Assembly (NCBI GenBank): GCA_016709145.1 | Contig: JADJEK010000007.1 | Span: 186,001-250,000, forward strand | Reading direction: 5' to 3' | Origin: Planctomycetota bacterium | GTDB taxonomy: Bacteria > Planctomycetota > B15-G4 > JADJEK01 | Length of the DNA: 64,000 bases | Shown here: in pieces, positions 1 to 8,063 of the stretch | How positions within the stretch are numbered: position 1 is the first letter of the stretch | Layout of the letters: each line of letters starts with the position of its first letter | Made by a program: the position numbers and the translations under genes | The notes under the pieces: model-generated | The model's database searches: none | Seen by the model: only the letters and a program-made list of their open reading frames with translations | What the model was told of the DNA's origin: nothing

Positions 1-1195
1 CGAGGATGGCGATGCCCTGCCCGCCGCCGATGCACGCCGACGCGATGCCGGTCTTCTTGCCGCTCGCCTTCAGCGCGTTCAACAGGGTCAGCGTGATGCG
101 CGTGCCGGTCGCTCCGAGCGGGTGCCCGAGTGCGATCGCGCCGCCGTTCACGTTGACCTTCGAGCGGTCGAGCCCGAGGTCCTTCTCGACCGCGAGGTAT
201 TGCGCCGAGAACGCCTCGTTGATCTCGAACAGATCGATCTTGTCGACGCCGATGCCGGCGCGCTCGCAGACCTGACGGATCGCAGGCGCCGGACCGATGC
301 CCATCTCCGACGGCTCGACGCCGACGATCGACCACGCCACGATGCGACCGAGCGGCTTCACACCGAGTTCCTTCGCGCGCGTCGCCGACGCGACGATGAC
401 CGCGGCCGCGCCGTCGACGATGCCCGACGCGTTGCCGGCCGTCACGGTGCCGTCCTTGCCGAACGCCGCCGGCAGGCCCGCGAGGCCGGCCAACGTCGTC
501 TCCGGCTTGATGTGGTCGTCGAGGTCGACCTTGATCACGCCCTTGCGCGTCTGGATCTCGACCGGGACGATCTCGGCGGCGAAGCGACCGCTTTTCACGG
601 CCTCCGCTCCGAGTTGGTGCGAGCGCAGCGCGAACTCGTCCTGCGCCTCGCGCGTGATGCCCCACTTCTTGGCGATCTTCTCGGCCGTCTGCGCCATGAA
701 CAGGCCGCACATCGGGTCCTGCAGGGACGAGAACAGCAGGTCCTCGAGTTCGGTCTTCGCGCCGAAGCGCAAGCCGGTGCGCGCACCGCGCAGGACGTGC
801 GGAGCTTGGCTCATGCTCTCCATGCCGCCGGCGGCGACGACGTGCGCTTCACCGCAGCGGATCATTTGCGCCGCGGACACGATCGACTGGATGCCCGAGC
901 CGCACAGCCGATTCACGGTCAACGCGGGCTTGTCGATCGGCACGCCGGCCTTCAGCGCGACGTGGCGCGCGCCGTAGATCGAATACTCCGTCGTCTGCAG
1001 CGCATTGCCGATCACGGTGTGGTCGATCTGCTCGGGTTTGATGCCGGTCCTGGCCAGCGCGCCCTTCAGCGCCCAGGCGCCGAGATCCATCGCGCCGACG
1101 TCCTTGAGCTTGCCGAAACCCGGCGTGCCCGAGTATTCGGCCATCGCCGTGCGTGCGCCACCGAGGATCCAAAGTTCGTCCGTTGCGGTCGTCAT
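1..1195 (-). CDS. Acetyl-CoA C-acyltransferase (thiolase), 3' end cut by window edge
   Basis: A thiolase that cleaves 3-ketoacyl-CoA with CoA, or condenses two acetyl-CoA; cytoplasmic, last step of a beta-oxidation turn. The N-terminal domain is complete: the acyl-accepting cysteine is C98 in the NRLCGSG context, followed by the GGMESMSQAP signature and, later, NEAF and GHPLGATG with the catalytic histidine. The reading frame is still open at base 1, so the last few residues with the second cysteine are missing. The ATG at 1195 has an AAGGA about 9 nt upstream. It is 69 bp downstream of the enoyl-CoA hydratase gene and is probably the last or second last gene of that operon. It is one of three thiolases in the window; substrate chain length cannot be read from sequence. 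Confidence 0.93.
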   Translation of the reverse strand, partial: MTTATDELWILGGARTAMAEYSGTPGFGKLKDVGAMDLGAWALKGALARTGIKPEQIDHTVIGNALQTTEYSIYGARHVALKAGVPIDKPALTVNRLCGSGIQSIVSAAQMIRCGEAHVVAAGGMESMSQAPHVLRGARTGLRFGAKTELEDLLFSSLQDPMCGLFMAQTAEKIAKKWGITREAQDEFALRSHQLGAEAVKSGRFAAEIVPVEIQTRKGVIKVDLDDHIKPETTLAGLAGLPAAFGKDGTVTAGNASGIVDGAAAVIVASATRAKELGVKPLGRIVAWSIVGVEPSEMGIGPAPAIRQVCERAGIGVDKIDLFEINEAFSAQYLAVEKDLGLDRSKVNVNGGAIALGHPLGATGTRITLTLLNALKASGKKTGIASACIGGGQGIAIL

Positions 1196-1264
1196 CGTCG
1201 CTCGTCCTTCAAGAGTCTTCGCGCGTCGCGCGAGGTTGCGTTGTGTCGATGGAGCGGCGCGAAC

Positions 1265-2047
1265 TCAAGCGCCGGTGAAGCGTGCGGGACGCTTCTCGAG
1301 GAATGCCTTCAAGCCTTCGCGCGTGTCGGCCGTCGAACCGATCAGCCCGAACAGTGCGGCTTCGAGCGCGAGTCCCTCGCCAAGCGCGAGATCCTGGCCT
1401 CGCGTCGCCGCGTCGAGGATGAACCGCGTCGCGACCGGCGCCTTGCTCGCGAGCTTCGTCGCGATCTTCGTCGCCGCGTCCTGGAGCTGATCGGGTTCGA
1501 ACACCTTGTTCACGAGCCCGAGGCGACAGGCCTCGTTCGCGTCGATCGGATCGCCGGTCAGCACCATCTCGAGCGCCGGCCCACGGCCGACCAAGCGCGG
1601 CAAGCGTTGCGTACCGCCGTAGCCCGGCATGATGCCGAGATTGATCTCGGGCAAACCGAGCTTCGCGTTCGACGACGCGTAGCGGAACGTGCACGACAGC
1701 GCGAGTTCGAGCCCGCCACCCAGCGCGAAGCCGTTGATCGCCGCGATCACGGGCTTGCCGAGCGTCTCGATGCGGCGGAACACGGCTTGGCCGTACGCGG
1801 CCGTCGCGCCGAGCTTCGCCGGTGACGCGCCGTCGAGTTCGGCGATGTCGGCGCCGGCGACGAAGAACTTGGGGCCGGCTCCGGTCAACACCACCGTGCG
1901 CACCGACGCGTCGGTCGCGAGACCCGTGAACACGCAATCGAGTTCACCGATCAGCGCGGCATTCAGGGCGTTGCCCTTGTCCTGGCGATCGATCGTGACG
2001 ACCGCGACGCCGTCGTGCGTCGCGACGCGCAGGAACTGCAGCGTCAT
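1265..2047 (-). CDS. Enoyl-CoA hydratase (crotonase family)
   Basis: Hydrates trans-2-enoyl-CoA to 3-hydroxyacyl-CoA in beta-oxidation. The 260-aa length is normal for the family. Visible motifs are the oxyanion-hole segment FVAGADIAEL, GGGLELALSC carrying the first catalytic glutamate, and LPEINLGIMPGYGGTQRLPR carrying the second; both glutamates are conserved, so hydratase activity is expected rather than another crotonase-fold reaction. The ATG at 2047 overlaps the stop of the cyclophilin gene as ATGA, which fixes the start and implies translational coupling. A longer open frame extends upstream but only through the neighbouring gene. Confidence 0.93.
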   Translation of the reverse strand: MTLQFLRVATHDGVAVVTIDRQDKGNALNAALIGELDCVFTGLATDASVRTVVLTGAGPKFFVAGADIAELDGASPAKLGATAAYGQAVFRRIETLGKPVIAAINGFALGGGLELALSCTFRYASSNAKLGLPEINLGIMPGYGGTQRLPRLVGRGPALEMVLTGDPIDANEACRLGLVNKVFEPDQLQDAATKIATKLASKAPVATRFILDAATRGQDLALGEGLALEAALFGLIGSTADTREGLKAFLEKRPARFTGA

Positions 2048-3051
2048 CGACCACCGTCCTTCTTTTCGGGCGAAGGAGCCGGGGCGCCCGACTCGGCCAC
2101 TGTGCGCATGCCGGGCACCAGCGTCGCCTTGTCGATTTTGATCGGGTCGACGGGCATCGACGGTTCGCCGCTCATCGGGTTCGGACCGACCGGAGCCGTC
2201 GCGATCTTGTCGACGACGTCCATGCCGTTCACGACCTTGCCGTACGCCGTGTACTTCTCGTCGAGGAACGACGCGTCGCCATGACACAGGAAGAACTGCG
2301 AGCCACCGGAGTTCGCGAACTTCGCTTCGGGTCGCGCGCCGAGGCGCTCGCGCGGATCGCCGATGCGCGCCATCGACAGCACGCCGGGCTCGTGCTTGCG
2401 CGAGTTGAACTCGGCTTCGATCGAGTACCCGGGACCACCCGAGCCGTCGCCCTTCGGATCGCCGCCCTGGATCATGAAGCCCTTCATCACGCGATGGAAC
2501 TTCAGTCCGTCGTAGTAGCCACGTGCCACGAGATTGGCGATGTGCAGACCGGTCGCCGGAGCGACGTCGGTCCAGAACTCGACGTCCATGGCGCCGCTCT
2601 TCGTCTCCATGTGCCACAGCAGCGAGTCCATGCCGTCCTTGCCTTCGACGGCGATCGACTTCGCTTCACCGCGCACCGGCGCGTCGCCACCGTTCCAGAT
2701 CGGCGTGAACGTCCACGTCCCGGCGGTCGGGATCACGAGCGCGTGTTCGAACGTCAGCGTCGCCCCTTGCGCGAGGTCCTGGCCCTTCAGCGTCGAAGGC
2801 TGGTACGAAGCCGGGTGATAGGCCGTGTACTTCGAGGCCTTGCCGTCGCCGAACGTCAGTTCGAACTCGAACGAGCGCGCGTCGAGCATCGGTTCACGCA
2901 CGGTCGCCGCCTTGCCGGAGTTCTTCACGGCCACGACCAGCTTCGCGCTCTCCCCGAGAGCAACGCGGTCGGGCGCGGTGAAGCTCACGGCGAAATCGCC
3001 CGCGATCGGCGCGGCGGCGAACAGGACGGTCGTCAGAGTCAGAGCGATCAT
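2044..3051 (-). CDS. Exported cyclophilin-type peptidylprolyl cis-trans isomerase
   Basis: A 335-aa protein with two parts. After an N-terminal hydrophobic signal (start MIALTLTTVLFAAAP), residues about 20-135 look like a beta-sandwich domain of unknown function. Residues about 140-310 form a cyclophilin domain with the typical FHRVMKGFMIQGGDP, SGGSQFFLCHG and YTAYGKVVNGMDVVDKI segments. It should speed proline isomerisation on exported proteins. The ATG at 3051 overlaps the stop of the upstream dehydrogenase (ATGA), and its own stop overlaps the hydratase start (ATGA). The start seven codons further up (3072) is possible but would lose the neat overlap. An exported foldase inside a beta-oxidation operon is unexpected. 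Confidence 0.9.
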   Translation of the reverse strand: MIALTLTTVLFAAAPIAGDFAVSFTAPDRVALGESAKLVVAVKNSGKAATVREPMLDARSFEFELTFGDGKASKYTAYHPASYQPSTLKGQDLAQGATLTFEHALVIPTAGTWTFTPIWNGGDAPVRGEAKSIAVEGKDGMDSLLWHMETKSGAMDVEFWTDVAPATGLHIANLVARGYYDGLKFHRVMKGFMIQGGDPKGDGSGGPGYSIEAEFNSRKHEPGVLSMARIGDPRERLGARPEAKFANSGGSQFFLCHGDASFLDEKYTAYGKVVNGMDVVDKIATAPVGPNPMSGEPSMPVDPIKIDKATLVPGMRTVAESGAPAPSPEKKDGGR

Positions 3052-3923
3052 TTCTTCTTGTCTCCTTCCCACTCGTAGAAGCCGCGGCCGGACTTCCGGC
3101 CCAGATGTCCCTTCGCGACCATGTCGCGCAGGAGTTGCGGCACCTTGAACGTGGGATCGTTGGGGAAGCGGTCGGCCCAGCCCTGCAGGATCGACAACGT
3201 CGTGTCGAGCTCGACGTAATCGAGCAACGTGATCGGTCCCATCGGATGGCCGCAGCCGAGCTGCATGCCGGCGTCGATGTCTTCCTTGGAGGCGTCGCCG
3301 CGTTCGAGCATGCGGATCGCTTCGCCGAGGTAAGGCACGAGCAGGCGGTTCACGACGAAGCCCGGCGTGTCCTTCGCCATCACGGGCTGCTTGCCGACGG
3401 CCTTCGCGAATCCCTTCACGGCCTCGAACACGTCGGCCGCGGTCTGTTCGGTGCGCACGACTTCGACCAGCGCCATCAACTGGACCGGATTGAAGAAGTG
3501 CAACCCCACCATGCGCGCCGGCCGGCCCGAGGCCTCACCCATCGCGGCGATCGGGAACGACGACGTGTTCGACCCGAAGATCGTCGCGGGCTTGCAGAGG
3601 CCGCCGAGTTCCTTCAGCAGTGCGCTCTTCGCACCGAGGTCCTCGACGATCGCTTCGATCACGAGGTCGCAATCGGCGAGGTCCGCGACCTTCGTCGACG
3701 ACGTCAGCTTCGCCAGCGCCAACTCCTGCGTGGCCTGGCTCAACTTCCCCTTCTCGACCAGCTTCGCCAGCGAACCCTTGATGCGGCCGAGCCCCTTGTC
3801 GAGGAACGCTTGCTCCTTCTCGACGGCGATCACATCGAGGCCCGCCATCGCACAGATCTGCGCGATCCCGGACCCCATCAAGCCGAGTCCCACGACGCCC
3901 ACTTTGCGAATCTCGGTGCCCAA
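3048..3923 (-). CDS. 3-hydroxyacyl-CoA (3-hydroxybutyryl-CoA) dehydrogenase, copy 1
   Basis: NAD-dependent oxidation of 3-hydroxyacyl-CoA to 3-ketoacyl-CoA. The 291-aa protein has the Rossmann motif GLGLMGSGIAQ near the N-terminus, the SNTSS substrate loop, the catalytic histidine in GLHFFNPVQL, and the C-terminal helical domain ending GRKSGRGFYEWEG. The start appears to be TTG at 3923: a GGAGG lies 10 nt upstream and no in-frame ATG precedes the Rossmann motif. It is the first gene after the 881-bp gap, so its promoter should lie in 3924-4804. A second copy of this family is at 11905-12756; the two differ clearly in sequence. Confidence 0.92.
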   Translation of the reverse strand: MGTEIRKVGVVGLGLMGSGIAQICAMAGLDVIAVEKEQAFLDKGLGRIKGSLAKLVEKGKLSQATQELALAKLTSSTKVADLADCDLVIEAIVEDLGAKSALLKELGGLCKPATIFGSNTSSFPIAAMGEASGRPARMVGLHFFNPVQLMALVEVVRTEQTAADVFEAVKGFAKAVGKQPVMAKDTPGFVVNRLLVPYLGEAIRMLERGDASKEDIDAGMQLGCGHPMGPITLLDYVELDTTLSILQGWADRFPNDPTFKVPQLLRDMVAKGHLGRKSGRGFYEWEGDKKK

Positions 3924-4204
3924 GGGGATGCAACCTCCGATCGAAGAGTGAAGCGCGGGATTTCAGCGGGAGCCGGGCTGGCGCGCAACTGCGGGAACGG
4001 GGGAATGGAGGTCGGGGGATTGGCGCGACGTACTTTCACCCGCGCGAGCGGAGCGCGGACCGGGTCAGAAGACGTGAACGTGAACGGAACTCTGGAAAAC
4101 GGTGACGGCGGCGCGGTACCCGGCGGCACGAGCGAAGCGGTGGAACGACCTGAACAAGAATGCCGCCGGCAATCCTGTTCGGCCAGCCGGACAAGAACGC
4201 CGCC

Positions 4205-4300
4205 GGGGGACACATCGGGGACAGACCCGCCTCCGTCCCCGTCATGGCCGTCGAGCTCGGGTGGGGACAGTCCCCTCATCTGCTCTGTCCCCACTCCTTC
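4205..4300. repeat. REP-like element with GGGGACAG inverted repeats
   Basis: GTGGGGACAG at 4261-4270 is inverted as CTGTCCCCAC at 4285-4294, with a 14-nt loop. A second GGGGACAG lies at about 4217 and a GTCCCC at about 4236. GGGGACAG palindromes of this form are common extragenic elements in GC-rich bacteria. No transposase of the REP-associated family is in the window. Confidence 0.5.
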
Positions 4301-4622
4301 AATCGCCACCGCGGAGCGCGAAGCGCGACCCGGAGTTCTCCCTCGGGTCCAAGCTCGCGCGTGCCCGAGTAACCACTCCGTCGCCAAGGGACGTCGAGAC
4401 CTGCTCTCGCTGCGGCCGTTCACTCGCCCGCCGCAGCTGTGGCGATCCGCTGTACGAGTCCCGTCAGTACGTCACCCGGGGCGAAATGGACAGGGGTCGT
4501 AAGTCGCAAGCTCAGCAAGCCACCCCTGCGCCCCTGTGAGAAGGCGAACGGCCGCCGCGAGAGCCCGTTCTCGACGTCCCTTCGCGTGAAGTCTCACGCG
4601 CGACTCAAGGGCGCGGGGGTTC

Positions 4623-4662
4623 CCAAAGGGGGGCTTCGCTCGTTTGTGAAGCCCCCCTTTGG
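4623..4662 (-). terminator. Strong hairpin downstream of thiolase 2, probable terminator
   Basis: A perfect 15-bp stem: CCAAAGGGGGGCTTC (4623-4637) pairs with GAAGCCCCCCTTTGG (4648-4662) around a 10-nt loop. It lies 143 bp after the stop of the minus-strand thiolase at 4805. There is no clear U-run, so factor-independent termination is likely but not certain. Confidence 0.5.
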
Positions 4663-4760
4663 TCGTTCGACCGCGAGCGGTCGAACGAGGGTGTGGGGGC
4701 CTTCGGCCCCCACCTCGCCTTCGGCGTCTGTGTGACGGGGCCCGGGGGCCGCTGGCCCCC
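4663..4760. repeat. Three further tandem hairpins
   Basis: Immediately after the 15-bp stem come a 12-bp stem TCGTTCGACCGC/GCGGTCGAACGA (4663-4674 with 4677-4688), a 9-bp stem GTGGGGGCC/GGCCCCCAC (4693-4701 with 4705-4713) and a 7-bp stem GGGGGCC/GGCCCCC (4744-4750 with 4754-4760). With the first, this makes four hairpins in 138 bp. They may act as terminators or RNA-stability elements. Confidence 0.55.
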
Positions 4761-4804
4761 AGCTGCGTGGATGGTCAGCACCATCCGGCCCCGCGGCCCG
4801 AGCG

Positions 4805-5983
4805 TCAGCTTCTTTCGAACGCCACGCTCATCCCCATGCCGCCGCTGATGCACAGCGACGCTAGGCCGCGCGGCGATTCCAGGCGCTCCATCTCGTGGAG
4901 CATCGTCACGACGATGCGGGCGCCGGTCGCGCCGATCGGATGACCCAGCGCGATCGAGCCGCCGTTCGGGTTCACGCGGTCCATCGGCAAGTTCATCTCG
5001 CGGTTGCACGCGATCACTTGCGCGGCGAACGCTTCGTTGAGTTCGATCACGTCGAAGTCGTAGAGCTCGACGCGGCCGCCCATCTTCTTGAACAGGTTCT
5101 TCGTCGCGGGCACCGGGCCCAAGCCCATGACCTTCGGATCGACTCCGCCCGAGGCCCACGCCTGCACGCGCGCGAGCGGCTTCAGCTTCAGCTCGGCGAG
5201 CCTCTTCTCGCTGACGAGCACGAGCGCGGCCGCGCCGTCCGTCACTCCCGACGAGTTGCCGGCGTGGACGCTGCCGTCCTTCTTGAACACCGCGGGCAGC
5301 TTCGCCATCTGCTCCGCGGTCACCCCATCGCGCGGGTGCTCGTCGGTGTCGAACACCTTCGCGACCCCCTTCTTGTCGACGATCGTGACCGGCGCGATCT
5401 CGCGCTTGAAGCGCCCCGCCTTGCGCGCCAGTTCGCATTTGCGCTGCGACGCCGCGGCGAACTCGTCCTGCTCTTCGCGCGTGATCTTGTACTGCTCGGC
5501 CAACGTCTCCGCGGTGCGACCCATCAACTGGTCCGCGATCGGACAGAAGAAGCCGTCGCGGAAGTTGCCGTCGTGCACCGTCGCGTGCCCGAGCCGGAAG
5601 CCCTGGCGCAGATCGAGTTCGAACGGCACGCGCGTCATCGATTCCGTACCGCCGGCAACGACGACGTCGGCTTCGCCGCAGTCGATCACGCGCGCCGCCT
5701 GGACGATCGCTTCGAGTCCCGAGCCGCACGCCTTGTTCAGCGTCACACCGATCGCGGTCTGCGGCAGGCCGGCCTTGATCAGGATCTGGCGCGCCGGGTT
5801 CGGCCCGCCGCCGGCTTGACGCGCGTTGCCGAAGAACACGTCTTCGACGAGCGCGGCGTCGACCCGCGCGCGTTCGAGCGCGGCCTTGACCGCGTGGACG
5901 CCGAGATCGACGGCCGAGAGTTCGGAGAACTGGCCGAAGAACGCGCCGATCGGAGTGCGGCACGCGGAGACGATGAATGCCAT
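4805..5983 (-). CDS. Acetyl-CoA C-acetyltransferase (thiolase), copy 2
   Basis: A complete 392-aa thiolase. The nucleophile is C86 in NKACGSGLE; the GGTESMTRVPF segment, NEAFAAQ, GHPIGATGAR (catalytic His) and the second cysteine in CISGGMG are all present. It lies 43 bp downstream of the acyl-CoA dehydrogenase at 6027-7196 in the same direction and is followed by the hairpin cluster. It probably ends the operon that starts at the thiolase at 14035. GGTESM instead of GGMESM and a FFCPIADQLMG loop set it apart from the other two copies, which suggests a different substrate preference. Confidence 0.94.
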   Translation of the reverse strand: MAFIVSACRTPIGAFFGQFSELSAVDLGVHAVKAALERARVDAALVEDVFFGNARQAGGGPNPARQILIKAGLPQTAIGVTLNKACGSGLEAIVQAARVIDCGEADVVVAGGTESMTRVPFELDLRQGFRLGHATVHDGNFRDGFFCPIADQLMGRTAETLAEQYKITREEQDEFAAASQRKCELARKAGRFKREIAPVTIVDKKGVAKVFDTDEHPRDGVTAEQMAKLPAVFKKDGSVHAGNSSGVTDGAAALVLVSEKRLAELKLKPLARVQAWASGGVDPKVMGLGPVPATKNLFKKMGGRVELYDFDVIELNEAFAAQVIACNREMNLPMDRVNPNGGSIALGHPIGATGARIVVTMLHEMERLESPRGLASLCISGGMGMSVAFERS

Positions 5984-6026
5984 GGCTGCTGTCCTTCGAA
6001 GGCGCGCGATTCCGCGCGCGACGCGC

Positions 6027-7196
6027 TCACTTCAGGATCTGACGCGAGATCACGAGACGCTGCACTTCGCTCGTGCCTTCGCCGATCGTGCACAGCTTGG
6101 CGTCGCGCCAGAAGCGCTCGACCTCGTACTCGGTCGAATAGCCGTAACCGCCGAGCACCTGGATCGCGTCGTAGGTGACCTTCATCGCGACTTCGGACGC
6201 GTGCAACTTCGCCATCGCCGACTCGAAGCCGAACGGGCGGCCCGCGTCCTTCAATCGCGCCGAGTGGTAGACGAGGTGGCGCGCGCACTGGATGCCGACC
6301 GCCATGTCCGCGAGCTTGAACGCGATCGCTTGGTGATCCGCGATGCGCTTGCCGAACGTGACGCGTTCCTTCGCGTACTTCTTCGCGCGCTCGTACGCGC
6401 CTTGCGCCAGACCGAGAGCCATCGCTCCGATCGAGATGCGGCCGCCGTCGAGCGTCTTCATGAAGGTCTTGAAGCCTTCGCCCTCGGCGCCGACGCGGTT
6501 CTCGACCGGGACTTCGCAGTCCTCGAAGATCAATTCGGCCCAATCGGAGCCGCGCGTGCCGAGCTTCTCGAGCTTCTGCCCGAGGCGGAAACCCTTGTAC
6601 GCCTTCTCGACGATGAACGCCGAGATACCGCGGCCGCCGGGCTCGTCGCTGGTCTTCGCCGTGGCGATGAACGTCTCGCCGATGTTGGCGTTCGTGATGA
6701 AGATCTTGGTGCCGTTCAGCACGTAGCGATCGCCCTTGCGGACCGCCGTCGTCTGCGTGCCGCCGGAGTCCGAACCCGCGTTCGGCTCGGTCAGGCCGAA
6801 CGAGCCGAGTTTCTTGCCCGACGCGAGATCGGGCACGTACTTGCGGCGCTGCTCGTCGCTGCCGAACGCGAAGATCGGATACGTGCACAACGACACATGC
6901 GCCGCGAGCGTCAACGCGGTCGAGCCGCACACACGCGCGAGTTCCTCGATCGTGAGGATGTAGGACATCGTGTCCATGCCCGCGCCGCCGAGCTCGGCCG
7001 GGATCGGAACGCCGGTCAGGCCGAGCTCACGCATCTGCGCCCACAGGCTCATGTCGAACGTGGACGTCTTGTCCATCGTCATGGCGCGTGGCGCGACTTC
7101 CTCCTCCGCGAAGCGACGAACGGTGTCGCGCAGGAGCGTCTGCTCCTCGCTGAGGTCGAGATTGAACGCGGTGGAGTCGGTCGTGGTGTCGGTCAT
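6027..7196 (-). CDS. Acyl-CoA dehydrogenase, copy 1
   Basis: A flavoprotein that introduces the alpha-beta double bond into acyl-CoA and passes electrons to ETF. The 389-aa length is typical of short/medium-chain members. It has the FGLTEPNAGSDSGG FAD/substrate segment, the QVLGGYGYSTEYEVER segment near the C-terminus and the catalytic glutamate in IGEGTSEVQ. The ATG at 7196 shares one base with the stop of the upstream DNA-binding gene (TGATG), which fixes the start and implies coupled translation. A frame running up to 7439 is only read-through into that gene. Confidence 0.94.
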   Translation of the reverse strand: MTDTTTDSTAFNLDLSEEQTLLRDTVRRFAEEEVAPRAMTMDKTSTFDMSLWAQMRELGLTGVPIPAELGGAGMDTMSYILTIEELARVCGSTALTLAAHVSLCTYPIFAFGSDEQRRKYVPDLASGKKLGSFGLTEPNAGSDSGGTQTTAVRKGDRYVLNGTKIFITNANIGETFIATAKTSDEPGGRGISAFIVEKAYKGFRLGQKLEKLGTRGSDWAELIFEDCEVPVENRVGAEGEGFKTFMKTLDGGRISIGAMALGLAQGAYERAKKYAKERVTFGKRIADHQAIAFKLADMAVGIQCARHLVYHSARLKDAGRPFGFESAMAKLHASEVAMKVTYDAIQVLGGYGYSTEYEVERFWRDAKLCTIGEGTSEVQRLVISRQILK

Positions 7197-7579
7197 CAAT
7201 CTTCCTCGAACGCCATTTCGTGGTCGGCCCGCTTCCTGGTCGGAGGCTGCGTCGGTGCGGGCGGTGTGGAATGCAGGTGTGGCTGCGCAGGGGCTCGCCG
7301 TGGAGTCGCGTCGCGCAGGGAGCGCGTCGACGTTTCGGTGGGTGCGCGGGCGCCGTCGGCCTCGTCGTCGACGTCGAGGAAGTCGGCCGAACGGCCGTCG
7401 CCGACCCACGCGATCAACGCGCGGCGCGAAAACTTCCACTCGCGACCGATCTTGCGGCCTGGCACTTCGCCTTCGCGCAGCACCTTCTGGAACGTCTTCA
7501 GCGAGACGCCGAGGAGCTGAGCCGCCTCGTCGACGTTCAGGATCTCGCGCTGCGGTTCGTCTGCTCGCGGTCCGGTCAT
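7196..7579 (-). CDS. Excisionase-family helix-turn-helix DNA-binding protein
   Basis: A 127-aa protein. Residues about 13-60 form a MerR/excisionase-like winged helix (ILNVDEAAQLLGVSLKTFQKVLREG, then PGRKIGREWKFSRRALIAWV), the type seen in plasmid and phage Xis-like and BldC-like regulators. The remaining half is low complexity, rich in Pro, Arg and Thr, and looks disordered. It sits 22 bp after the B12-binding subunit and is coupled to the acyl-CoA dehydrogenase by TGATG. I infer that it regulates this operon, perhaps autogenously; no phage or integrase gene is near, so a true excisionase role is unlikely. Confidence 0.8.
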   Translation of the reverse strand: MTGPRADEPQREILNVDEAAQLLGVSLKTFQKVLREGEVPGRKIGREWKFSRRALIAWVGDGRSADFLDVDDEADGARAPTETSTRSLRDATPRRAPAQPHLHSTPPAPTQPPTRKRADHEMAFEED

Positions 7580-7601
7580 CGGGACGCCTCCATCGCCAGG
7601 A

Positions 7602-8033
7602 TCACTCGACGCGCGCCGCGCGCCGCTTGCCGACTTCGTCGCGGATGTACGCCGCGATGCGCTCGAGCGCCGTGCCCGGGCCGAACAGATGCCCGATCCC
7701 GAGCTTCTCCAACTCGACCAGGTCGTCGTCGGGGATGATGCCGCCGCCCGTGATCAGGATGTGACCCGCACCCTTCTCGTCGAGCAGGCGCTTCACTTTC
7801 GGCAGCAACGTCATGTGCGCGCCCGACAGGATCGACAGTCCGACGACGTCGGCGTCTTCCTGGATCGCGGCTTCGACGATCATCTCCGCGGTCTGATGCA
7901 GACCGGTGTAGATCACTTCCATGCCGGCGTCGCGCAGCCCTGCGGCGACGACCTTCGCGCCACGGTCGTGACCGTCCAGGCCGGGCTTCGCGACCAGCAC
8001 GCGGATCTTGTCTTGCGGGTCCAACGGGTCCAT
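7602..8033 (-). CDS. Methylmalonyl-CoA mutase small subunit, B12-binding domain protein
   Basis: A 143-aa stand-alone cobalamin-binding domain. The DGHDRG motif near residue 20 gives the lower axial histidine (DxHxxG), and SILSGAH and TGGGIIP are the other two loops that cradle the nucleotide tail. It completes the split mutase encoded just upstream (30 bp gap) at 8064-9707. Split large and small subunits are known in archaea and several bacterial lineages. Confidence 0.92.
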   Translation of the reverse strand: MDPLDPQDKIRVLVAKPGLDGHDRGAKVVAAGLRDAGMEVIYTGLHQTAEMIVEAAIQEDADVVGLSILSGAHMTLLPKVKRLLDEKGAGHILITGGGIIPDDDLVELEKLGIGHLFGPGTALERIAAYIRDEVGKRRAARVE

Positions 8034-8063
8034 CGAGCGTTCCTCGTTCCGTGAGCGATCGGT

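Larger units (their letters stand above)
3924..4804. other. 881-bp gene-free interval rich in hairpins and GGGGACAG repeats
   Basis: No reading frame here shows codon bias or protein-like composition. The part near the upstream thiolase (4620-4765) is a run of four hairpins, listed separately. The middle (about 4205-4300) carries GGGGACAG/CTGTCCCC motifs in both orientations, and near 4150-4205 a pair of direct repeats (AAGAATGCCGCCGG, then ACAAGAACGCCGCCGG). The end nearest 3923 should hold the promoter of the downstream dehydrogenase operon, but I cannot pick a convincing -35/-10 pair. Confidence 0.7.

Noticed and set aside
3878..4735. Small open frames in the 881-bp gap
   Set aside because: Rich in Pro, Arg and Ser, with no ribosome site and interrupted by hairpins; not protein-like.
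7196..7579. Phage or plasmid remnant because of the excisionase-like domain
   Set aside because: No integrase, attachment site or other mobile gene is near, and the gene is coupled to metabolic genes.
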